This document shows, in pieces, positions 57,602 through 64,000 of a stretch of 64,000 nucleotides of DNA. The notes below the pieces were generated by a model that was not told the origin of the DNA, did no database searches, and saw nothing but the letters and a program-made list of their open reading frames with translations. This stretch comes from Peribacillus sp. Bi96. Lineage in GTDB: Bacteria; Bacillota; Bacilli; Bacillales; DSM-1321. The stretch's first letter is position 1; each line of letters begins with the position of its first letter. The DNA is taken from contig NZ_CAKKLV010000006.1 in NCBI RefSeq assembly GCF_918698115.1, positions 1 to 64,000 of the forward strand, read 5' to 3'. The translations under genes and the position numbers were made by a program.

Positions 57602-58486
57602 CTATAACATTCCTTGGTCGCGAATGTGTTCTTTCACCACTTCAGTGAATGCTTGGACTTGTTTTAACTGGAAAGCAGATTCATAGCCGCAAAGCCATGT
57701 ATCCCGTTCTATAGAATGGTTATGCTCATCTAAAAGTGGGATTTTAAAAATATTCGTATCTTTATCATGCAAAGTGATGGCAGGCAGGATCGCATAACCT
57801 ATACCATTGAACACCATTTGTTTGCACGTTTCGATTTGATCCACGACGATGGTGTTTTTTGGTGTCGTTTTAAATTGCCGATGCCACCAGTCCTGAATTT
57901 CCTGATAATAATTCGAGTCACTTTTAAATTGAATGAATGGCCGGTCCGTTTCGAACACCTGATTCAATTCCTTCATTTCAGTATCGACCAAATAAAGCAT
58001 ATCTGTAAACAAATGCTGTTTTACCCCTTTCCAATCCGGGGCTCCCCTTATGATGCCAATATGTACTTGGCCTTCATACAAAGACTTTAAAATCTCACTG
58101 CTCCAGCCTGTGATTAAAGAAATTTTGGCATACGGATATTTTTGGACAAACTTTTTCAATACTTGTGGCAGCCAGTTTTGACCGACAATCGAAGCACAGG
58201 CAATTTTCAAAGTGCCATATACTTCATGATCCATGGCTTGGATACTTTCCCTTACTTTTTCTTCTTTTTCGATTACCTCATTGGCCAAACGAATCACCGC
58301 TTCTCCTGCAGGCGTCAACGATAGTCCTTTTTGTGAACGAAGAAACAGCTTCGAGCCCCAATCCTTTTCTATTGATTGTAAACGCTGTGATAACGCCGGT
58401 TGGGAAACGAACAACCGCTCAGCAGCTTTTCTCATATTCATTTCCTGAGCAAGTACGGATAATAAATGAAATTCTGAAAACGACAT
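57602..58486 (-). CDS. ccpC: LysR-type regulator CcpC
   Basis: A 294-residue LysR protein: HTH in residues 16-45 (MNMRKAAERLFVSQPALSQR) and an effector domain with SLITGWSSEIL, ETDRPFIQFKSD and VDQIETCKQM. These match B. subtilis CcpC (YkuM), which represses citrate synthase and aconitase genes unless citrate is present. ATG 58486 has AAGAGGCTGG upstream. It sits beside dapH as in B. subtilis. Effector should be citrate. Confidence 0.9.
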   Translation of the reverse strand: MSFSEFHLLSVLAQEMNMRKAAERLFVSQPALSQRLQSIEKDWGSKLFLRSQKGLSLTPAGEAVIRLANEVIEKEEKVRESIQAMDHEVYGTLKIACASIVGQNWLPQVLKKFVQKYPYAKISLITGWSSEILKSLYEGQVHIGIIRGAPDWKGVKQHLFTDMLYLVDTEMKELNQVFETDRPFIQFKSDSNYYQEIQDWWHRQFKTTPKNTIVVDQIETCKQMVFNGIGYAILPAITLHDKDTNIFKIPLLDEHNHSIERDTWLCGYESAFQLKQVQAFTEVVKEHIRDQGML

Positions 58487-58598
58487 ATACACCAGCCTCT
58501 TGATAATTAATTCTTATGATGATGATTTAAATTATTTAAATTTAATTATCAACAAAGTCCGCTTATAATACAAGGGAAAAGAAAAGGAGTGATATCCA

Positions 58599-59336
58599 TT
58601 GACGATCATTTTATTGCTGGTCATCAGTTTTGCAGCATCCTTTGTAGGCACCTTGGCTGGCAGCGGCGGTCTTATTGGCATGCCATCTCTCCTATTGATA
58701 GGGTTACCGATCCACCAGGTTATTGGTTCCGTCAAGTTTTCGAATATGTTTTCTTCTTTTTCCAGTTTTTATATTTTATTCAAGAAAAAACAGTTAAAAC
58801 TGAAGGATGCACTCAAATTGATCCCCTTTGCCTTACTCGGTGGTTTTTGTGGTGGTCTGCTTGCTAATTCATTCTCTGAAAAGATGATGAATTTGTTAGC
58901 CATCTGCCTTTTGTCGATCGCTTTGATCATGAACTTCATCAAGAAACCAAAACCCTCTACTGAACCGATTTGGCACCTTCCAAAAAGAGTGTATCCATCC
59001 CTATTCGGAATCAGTGTTTACGACGGAATGTTCGGACCAGGACAGGCCACCATGCTTATGTATACCTTTTTAAGAAATGGAGCCACTTACCTTCAATCCC
59101 TGGCCTTTACCAGATTTCAAACTTTCATCAGCTGTACAGCTGCATTTATCACCTATTTCATTGCCGGTAACATCGCATGGGAGATTGCCATTTATTACAC
59201 GATCGGTTCCCTTATCGGATCACAGCTAGCCTTACGTGTGGCTCAGAAAATTTCTACTCGACAGTTGAAATTCATTTTACATATGGTCACGATCGCCTTA
59301 TTGATTCAATTGATCATCCGCGTCGTATTTCCTTAA
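58599..59336 (+). CDS. TSUP family permease (TauE/SafE)
   Basis: A 245-residue polytopic protein with about eight helices. It begins TIILLLVISFAASFVGTLAG and has GSGGLIGMPSLLLIGLP, the glycine-rich signature of TSUP/TauE-SafE sulfite or organosulfonate permeases. TTG start with AAGGAGTG upstream. Divergent from ccpC, where CcpC might also bind; substrate unknown (sulfite or similar anions are typical of the family). Confidence 0.88.
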   Translation: MTIILLLVISFAASFVGTLAGSGGLIGMPSLLLIGLPIHQVIGSVKFSNMFSSFSSFYILFKKKQLKLKDALKLIPFALLGGFCGGLLANSFSEKMMNLLAICLLSIALIMNFIKKPKPSTEPIWHLPKRVYPSLFGISVYDGMFGPGQATMLMYTFLRNGATYLQSLAFTRFQTFISCTAAFITYFIAGNIAWEIAIYYTIGSLIGSQLALRVAQKISTRQLKFILHMVTIALLIQLIIRVVFP

Positions 59337-59387
59337 CAAAAGAAGTAAAGGCGAGCTCTTTTATTAGACTGCCTTTTTCTCCTTTCG

Positions 59388-60887
59388 CTAATGATTCTTT
59401 CTTAGTCTCGTTAGTAATATGAAGCTGATTACAGAGAAGATTAGAACGATGATATAAATCGTCTGTAGAGACAGGGTGAGTCCTTCCTGTAAAACCTTTA
59501 CTACATCTTCAGGAAGCAACCTGCGTTCTTCACTGTTCAACAGTTTATTTGCCGTATCAATCGTCACCCCCGAGCCTGCTGGTGCGTGCTCGTTTAAATA
59601 GGCTTGAAGTCTCGTATTCATGATTCCTCCAAGTAAAGCAGCGCCTACCGTATTTCCTAAATTACGCATGAACATATTAGATGCTGTCGCAATCCCCCTG
59701 CGTTCCCAGCTGACAGTTTTCTGAATGACGACTAGGAATGAAGTCGAAGTCAATCCCATCCCCACTCCCACAAAGAAAGATCCCATGGCAGCCATAATCG
59801 GCCCTGCTTCTGGCTTCATCCATACTAGTATTATGCTCCCAAGGATCAATGCCCCCCCTCCAAGCAGTGAAGTCGATTTGAAACCTATTTTCATCAATAA
59901 CCTGCCTGAAATCATCGATGCGATTGGCCAGCCAATTGACATGGCCGTCAATGTAAAACCAGCTACAGTTGGCGAACGTTCCATCACACCCTGAACGAAT
60001 GTTGGAAGAAAACTCGACAATCCAATCATCATTATCCCAGTTGTCAGAGAAACAAGATTTGCGATCAAGATGGAGCGCTCCTGCCAGATTTCAAATGGCA
60101 TCATCGGTTCGGCTGCTTTCTTTTCCTGAAGAATAAACATAATAAAGGCGATGATGACCACTGATACTAAGGAAATGACCGGAGTTGAAGCCCATGGCCA
60201 TTTTACCCCTCCTTCTACAAGGATCACCATAAGAGTAGATATGGATAAAGTCAGTAGCGTCGCACCCAGGTAATCGATCTCACGTTTTTTCTTTTCGATA
60301 TTTTCGTGAAGGAAAAGCCAAATCCCAATAAAAGATAGTAAGCCCAGAGGTATATTCACCCAGAATACAAGCTTCCAAGTAAGGGACTCAACAAGCAAGC
60401 CGCCTAAAGCCGGCCCCATGACCGCAGAAATGCCCCATACACTTGATAGATACCCTTGAACGCGTGCCCGCTCTTCATTTTTATAGATATCACCTACAAT
60501 CGTGGAAGCTACAGGAGCTACAGCCCCCGCCCCAAAGCCTTGTACGAAGCGATAAATAATGAGTTCAGTCATGGAATTGGCAATGCCACAAAGAAGGGAG
60601 CCAATTAAGAAAACAACGATTCCGAATAATAAAACAGGTTTTCTCCCCAAAATATCGGATAACTTTCCATATATCAAGACTGTCACGGCATTCATTAACA
60701 AATAACCTGAAAACACCCAGCTGTAAAGAGAAAAACCTCCCAAATCACTTACAATCGCCGGCATGGCTGTCGAAACGATCGTTCCTTCAATAGCATTCAT
60801 AAACATAGCCAACATGATGGCAGCTAAAATGAATGGACGTTTCAATTTTTTATTCTGTACTTTTGTACGATCCACTGCTTGTACCAA
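59388..60887 (-). CDS. MFS transporter, DHA2 (14-helix) family
   Basis: About 499 residues and 14 predicted helices. It shows IYGKLSDILGRKPVLL, the loop 2-3 motif A, and VGPALGG-type motif C (AVMGPALGGLL). The EmrB/QacA family exports drugs and hydrophobic ions by proton antiport. TTG 60887 lies 7 nt behind GGAAAGG; ATG 60896 overlaps that signal. Substrate not predictable. It stands alone between ykuL and the TSUP gene. Confidence 0.92.
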   Translation of the reverse strand: MVQAVDRTKVQNKKLKRPFILAAIMLAMFMNAIEGTIVSTAMPAIVSDLGGFSLYSWVFSGYLLMNAVTVLIYGKLSDILGRKPVLLFGIVVFLIGSLLCGIANSMTELIIYRFVQGFGAGAVAPVASTIVGDIYKNEERARVQGYLSSVWGISAVMGPALGGLLVESLTWKLVFWVNIPLGLLSFIGIWLFLHENIEKKKREIDYLGATLLTLSISTLMVILVEGGVKWPWASTPVISLVSVVIIAFIMFILQEKKAAEPMMPFEIWQERSILIANLVSLTTGIMMIGLSSFLPTFVQGVMERSPTVAGFTLTAMSIGWPIASMISGRLLMKIGFKSTSLLGGGALILGSIILVWMKPEAGPIMAAMGSFFVGVGMGLTSTSFLVVIQKTVSWERRGIATASNMFMRNLGNTVGAALLGGIMNTRLQAYLNEHAPAGSGVTIDTANKLLNSEERRLLPEDVVKVLQEGLTLSLQTIYIIVLIFSVISFILLTRLRKNH

Positions 60888-60950
60888 TTTTCGCATCCTT
60901 TCCAAATTTGCAATAGCAGTTTATAGGTTTTACCTACACCTGGAATAAAT

Positions 60951-60984
60951 ATGTAAAAAAAGAAAACTCGCCAATTGGCGAGTC
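60951..60984 (-). terminator. Terminator of ykuL
   Basis: ACTCGCC-AATT-GGCGAGT palindrome followed on the - strand by TTTTCTTTTTTT. Confidence 0.9.
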
Positions 60985-61017
60985 GTGAGGTTACCCATAA
61001 TGTTTAGCCATGCATAT

Positions 61018-61455
61018 TCATTCAGCTGTATTTTGTTTAAATACCTTTTTCAAGATTGCTCTTCTCGTTAAGATACCTTCAAATACATGATCGTCATTCT
61101 CCACACAGACAAAAGGATGATCTATTAACAATTCCACACCCTTAGTCAATGTATCCTCAATATGCAGGCGAGGTATGTCTATATTCATTATTTCCGAAAC
61201 TTTTTTATTCTCAAGATTATCAAATTCAATTCGTTCCAGTCCCAAGATTGAATCAAGAATGACTGGTGTGCTAATTAAGCCATGCAATTTATACATCGGA
61301 TCTAAAACAGGAATGGCCGTATATCCACTCTTTGTCAATACCAATAGCGCATGTTCTAAATTATTGGTTACCTGCACGTGGGCCACGCGTTCAGAAGAAA
61401 TCATTAAATCTTTAACGCTGGATTCCAATAAATCCCCATCATGAGTACCGATCAT
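61018..61455 (-). CDS. ykuL: CBS-domain protein DarB/CbpB (YkuL)
   Basis: A 145-residue protein of two CBS motifs (about 13-68 and 82-140: ERVAHVQVTNNLEHALLVL, IPVLDPMYKLHGLIS, FVCVENDDHVFEGILTRR). DarB/CbpB binds c-di-AMP; without the nucleotide it activates Rel synthetase and pyruvate carboxylase in B. subtilis. ATG 61455 (MIGTHDGDLLESS) has AAGGGG seven bases upstream; the frame to 61473 has none. PycA, one of its targets, is encoded in this same window. Confidence 0.93.
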   Translation of the reverse strand: MIGTHDGDLLESSVKDLMISSERVAHVQVTNNLEHALLVLTKSGYTAIPVLDPMYKLHGLISTPVILDSILGLERIEFDNLENKKVSEIMNIDIPRLHIEDTLTKGVELLIDHPFVCVENDDHVFEGILTRRAILKKVFKQNTAE

Positions 61456-61543
61456 GTTAAAACCCCTTACCATATGTTTTTATATACAGCTCTTTCTATA
61501 GTTTAACATATGTAAGCAGAAAAGGCTCATTCCTAGACCAATA

Positions 61544-61566
61544 AAAATCCCAAACTGTGGGATTTT
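61544..61566 (-). terminator. Terminator of the zinc-ribbon gene
   Basis: AAAATCCCA-AACTG-TGGGATTTT; on the - strand it is followed by TATTGG, so T-poor but perfect in pairing. Confidence 0.75.
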
Positions 61567-61578
61567 CGCAAGAGATCC

Positions 61579-61725
61579 TTATCCCTTACTAGTTTTAATG
61601 TTAACCTGTTTAAAACCGCATTCCGGGCATTGATAAATCACATTTTGGTTGGATTGTGCCGTCAATACATGTTCCATTTCCCTTTCCTCACCGCAAGCAG
61701 GGCATATTACCATTGGATTTTTCAT
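61579..61725 (-). CDS. Small zinc-ribbon protein (48 aa)
   Basis: A short gene easily missed by length filters. It begins MKNPMVICPACGEEREMEHV with the first CxxC and has YQCPECGFKQ near residue 35 with the second, giving a four-cysteine zinc ribbon. TTGGAGGG lies 4-10 nt before the ATG, and a terminator follows. Conserved-looking but unnamed. Could be a nucleic-acid or protein-binding accessory. Confidence 0.8.
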   Translation of the reverse strand: MKNPMVICPACGEEREMEHVLTAQSNQNVIYQCPECGFKQVNIKTSKG

Positions 61726-61806
61726 TTACATCCCTCCAATTAATAAGATGTCGTTAAAATCACTTCTTCATTCAAAAAGTGAAAAGGGAACGGCTTCATA
61801 TAAAAT

Positions 61807-61838
61807 AAAAAGCCGCTTCCAAAAGGAAGTCGGCTTTT
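61807..61838. terminator. Bidirectional terminator before ykuJ
   Basis: AAAAAGCCGCTTCC pairs with GGAAGTCGGCTTTT around AAAA (one G-U pair). It closes ykuJ on the - strand. Confidence 0.85.
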
Positions 61839-61848
61839 CGTGATTTTT

Positions 61849-62088
61849 TTAGGATTGAAGAAGATCAAAGATTTCAATGGTAATCATATCAATATTATCG
61901 AATTGATATTTTGATGATTTCCCTTTATCACTGTATACTTCAAGCTCGAACATTTCTGTTTTGCTGAAATATGTAACTTGGCACTTTTTCACACCATCTA
62001 TTTCAAAAAAACGTTGAGCAGATTCAGATTCCTTTGCTTGCTCTTGAAGACTTTTCAATCTGGTAAGAATGCCCTGTAATTGAGACAT
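61849..62088 (-). CDS. ykuJ: YkuJ protein
   Basis: A 79-residue protein of the YkuJ family: SQLQGILTRLKSLQEQA, FFEIDGVKKCQVTYF and the acidic end TIEIFDLLQS. GGAGAGGGAG precedes the ATG. B. subtilis ykuJ and ykuL are neighbours with ykuK between them; ykuK is absent here. A small alpha+beta protein of known fold but unknown role. Confidence 0.92.
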   Translation of the reverse strand: MSQLQGILTRLKSLQEQAKESESAQRFFEIDGVKKCQVTYFSKTEMFELEVYSDKGKSSKYQFDNIDMITIEIFDLLQS

Positions 62089-62271
62089 ACTCCCTCTCCT
62101 TTCTGAATAAAACCTTTTCGATAGGTTTCACTATACCACACTTTTCTATCCAGTATCCACGCTGAAATAAATTCAGAATAATTTAAAACTTCATTCTTTA
62201 CATGGCACTATTAACAGAATAAAATAAGGAATGGATTTTGTACATGAAAAATTTTCTGGAGGTAGATTCCA

Positions 62272-63231
62272 TTGCAAAACATTAGTGAACTTGGTTATCG
62301 CATTTCTTTAATTGACGGTTTTGATTTGGATAGAAGAAATCGAACAGGAACATATGTAATTGCAGATACAGACATCACTTTAGTTGAAACTTCCGCCAGC
62401 CCTTCCATCCCCCATTTAATAAAAGGGCTAAATGAGCTGGGAATCGCCCTCGAGGATATTACATCTATCATTCTTACCCATATTCATTTGGACCATGCAG
62501 GTGGAGCTGGACTTTTTTTACAACATTGCCCGAACGCCAAAGTGATCGTTCATCCAAAAGGAGCAAGGCATCTTGAAGATCCAACACGTTTGATCGCAGG
62601 GGCCAAAGCTGTCTATGGCGAAGAATTCAACGAGCTATTCAATCCGATTTTACCTATACCATTTGAAAGAATGATGACTAAACATGATAGGGAAACCCTA
62701 CAAATCAGCGATAATTCCTCGTTGATTTTTTATGACACCCCAGGGCACGCAAACCATCATTTAAGCATTTACGATTCCGTTTCTAAAGGGATATTTTCAG
62801 GTGACACCGTAGGTATCTACTATCGTGAACTCGATGATGACGGTTTGGAATTTTATTTACCATCCACATCACCAAATCAATTTAATCCTGAAGCAATGCT
62901 TGCCGCAGCAAAATTGTATGAAAGCCTCGGCGTCGAGCGGATATATTTTGGCCATTACGGAGTGTCGGAAAATCCAAATGAAGTATATAAACAGCTTCAT
63001 TACTGGTTGCCTAAATTCGTCGAGACTGCAAAATCGGCATATAGGGATTATAACTCCTTTGAGGAACAGGTCGCAGCAACCAGTAAAAATCTTTTCACGG
63101 AGGTCACGGTTCATTTAGGGGAAAAAGGAATTACATCTGACCATCCTGTTTTTGAAATCATCGCCATGGACTTAAAGGTTTGTTCCATGGGATTGATAGA
63201 TTATCTGGTAAAACAGGACAGTAAAAAGTAG
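62272..63231 (+). CDS. Metallo-beta-lactamase fold hydrolase
   Basis: A 319-residue MBL-fold protein. The zinc motif is THIHLDHAGG (65-74), followed by the GHANHHLSIY loop, the bridging Asp in FSGDTVG, and a C-terminal GHYGVSEN. It looks like the flavodiiron/glyoxalase-II-like hydrolase class and acts on thioesters or lactones in general; substrate unknown. TTG start behind GGAGGT. Monocistronic. Confidence 0.88.
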   Translation: MQNISELGYRISLIDGFDLDRRNRTGTYVIADTDITLVETSASPSIPHLIKGLNELGIALEDITSIILTHIHLDHAGGAGLFLQHCPNAKVIVHPKGARHLEDPTRLIAGAKAVYGEEFNELFNPILPIPFERMMTKHDRETLQISDNSSLIFYDTPGHANHHLSIYDSVSKGIFSGDTVGIYYRELDDDGLEFYLPSTSPNQFNPEAMLAAAKLYESLGVERIYFGHYGVSENPNEVYKQLHYWLPKFVETAKSAYRDYNSFEEQVAATSKNLFTEVTVHLGEKGITSDHPVFEIIAMDLKVCSMGLIDYLVKQDSKK

Positions 63232-63323
63232 AATAGTCTTCAAGTTTTTTTCCTATTCAAATGTCTTGGCTTTCTCTATAATGAGAAAGTAAACCATACC
63301 TAAAGCAAACATGGAGGAATGAA

Positions 63324-63557
63324 ATGAAAGACGTTACGCTTTATACCCAGCCTGATTGCCCTCCCTGCAAAATCATGAAAATGTTCTTTGATGATAATAA
63401 TGTCGTATACAAAGAAAAAGATATTAAAGCAGATGGACATGCACGTAAAGAACTAACGAATAAATATGGCGCTTATTCCACACCAACGGTCGTCATCGAT
63501 GGGAAAGCCATTATTGGGTTTGAACTTGACGAAATAAAAAAGGAACTGAATATATAA
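63324..63557 (+). CDS. Glutaredoxin-like / NrdH-type thiol protein
   Basis: A 77-residue thioredoxin-fold protein with the redox motif CPPC (residues 12-15) and the cis-proline in YSTPTVVIDG, ending FELDEIKKELNI. Size and active site fit NrdH or a glutaredoxin-like electron donor. ATG with GGAGGAA. It is likely reduced by thioredoxin or bacillithiol systems. Terminator follows. Confidence 0.9.
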   Translation: MKDVTLYTQPDCPPCKIMKMFFDDNNVVYKEKDIKADGHARKELTNKYGAYSTPTVVIDGKAIIGFELDEIKKELNI

Positions 63558-63558
63558 C

Positions 63559-63596
63559 AAAAAGTCTAGAGAAGGCTACCCTCCTCTAGACTTTTT
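63559..63596. terminator. Bidirectional terminator
   Basis: AAAAAGTCTAGAG pairs with CTCTAGACTTTTT. It lies between the glutaredoxin-like gene and the convergent gene at the right edge. Confidence 0.92.
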
Positions 63597-63659
63597 GTTT
63601 TCGCTCTCCATGTTCTCAACTTTGACGGGCTTCCCTTTAAAAAACCTCATTTCATTTTT

Positions 63660-64000
63660 TCACTTTTCATACTTTACGTTATTTACCTTCCAAACACCAT
63701 TTTCTTTTTTCAATGTCACTGATTCAACATGTTTTTCCATTGATACAGGGCCGTCCCCAGATTCTTGGAATTCTTCCTGAACATAAATGAATTCTCCATT
63801 TTTCCCATATACAACTTCTGTATTCTCATCGTAACTGAAAAATGGGATATAATAGGGTGCAAAATCCGATCCAAATGCAGTATACCCGCCATCGACTTTC
63901 ACTACATTAGCTTGAACAAACTTTTCGATGAAATCATCTGTGAAATGTTTATCCAACTTCCCTTTAATCGCCTCTTTCGTCCGTATTTCCTCACTGATCG
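63660..64000 (-). CDS. Unrecognised protein, N-terminus beyond the window
   Basis: The frame is open to the right edge (ISEEIRTKEAIKGKL before the first visible TTG), so the gene starts outside. The visible 113 residues have FTDDFIEKFVQANVV, GYTAFGSDFAPYYIPFFSYD and a C-terminal SVTLKKENGVWKVNNV in pieces. This fold of short beta strands with an acidic middle is like DUF3993 or NTF2/SnoaL-type extracytoplasmic domains, and a signal peptide may lie beyond the edge. Identity low. Confidence 0.6.
   Translation of the reverse strand, partial: ISEEIRTKEAIKGKLDKHFTDDFIEKFVQANVVKVDGGYTAFGSDFAPYYIPFFSYDENTEVVYGKNGEFIYVQEEFQESGDGPVSMEKHVESVTLKKENGVWKVNNVKYEK

Overview
The window is a 64-kb piece of a low-GC Gram-positive, endospore-forming chromosome of the Bacillaceae. 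Almost every gene is recognisable as an orthologue of the Bacillus subtilis interval running from ykuJ to ylbJ, in reverse order, with several local insertions and losses. Spore genes (ylbJ, ylbD, ylaJ, a YjcZ-type peptide), a caa3-type oxidase operon and Bacillus-type RNA regulators support this. A Peribacillus / Bacillus simplex-like host is my guess and is not proven by the sequence.

Layout. 1-7.7 kb: 3' end of ylbJ, coaD, rsmD, a probable CsfG sporulation small RNA, ylbG, ylbF, an unrecognised lipoprotein, ylbE, ylbD, ylbC and a YugN-like gene. 7.8-16.3 kb: aerobic respiration block with ctaM-like, ctaG, ctaFEDC (cytochrome caa3), ctaB and the divergent ctaA (haem A synthesis). 16.4-29.8 kb: pycA, then ylaN, ylaL, ylaK (PhoH/PIN), ylaJ, ylaI, ylaH, typA, ylaF, suhB and yktB. 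The ftsW gene expected between ylaN and pycA is absent; about 620 bp of AT-rich DNA lies there instead. 29.8-30.4 kb: a dispersed repeat next to a decayed transposase-like segment. 30.4-37.5 kb: a complete trpEGDCFBA operon behind two tandem T-box leaders, both apparently with UGG (Trp) specifiers. 37.5-43 kb: yktA, a nitronate monooxygenase-like gene, speA, the dual-function RNA SR1 with the SR1P peptide, a DUF1885-like gene, a NodB deacetylase lipoprotein and a small membrane protein. 43.2-49.5 kb: pdhABCD and ykyA. 49.7-54.8 kb: a YjcZ-type peptide, def, ykrA, a 23-codon cationic micro-ORF, rpoY-rnjA, then a second copy of the dispersed repeat next to an IS1182-type transposase remnant. 54.8-64 kb: ktrC, the N-acetyl-diaminopimelate pair (deacetylase, dapH), ccpC, a TSUP permease, a DHA2 transporter, ykuL (DarB/CbpB), a 48-aa zinc ribbon, ykuJ, a metallo-beta-lactamase-fold hydrolase, a glutaredoxin-like protein and a gene running off the right edge.

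Functionally the region joins central carbon flux (PDH, pyruvate carboxylase, CcpC, SR1), terminal respiration, tryptophan and lysine/peptidoglycan precursor synthesis, and RNA turnover (RNase J1, the epsilon subunit of RNA polymerase). I found no CRISPR array, prophage, tRNA or rRNA gene, and no clear undescribed multi-gene system. The least explained signals are the hairpin-bounded dispersed repeats, the lost ftsW with a terminator left in front of pycA, a perfect 12-bp inverted repeat around the speA promoter, and a few very small candidate ORFs.
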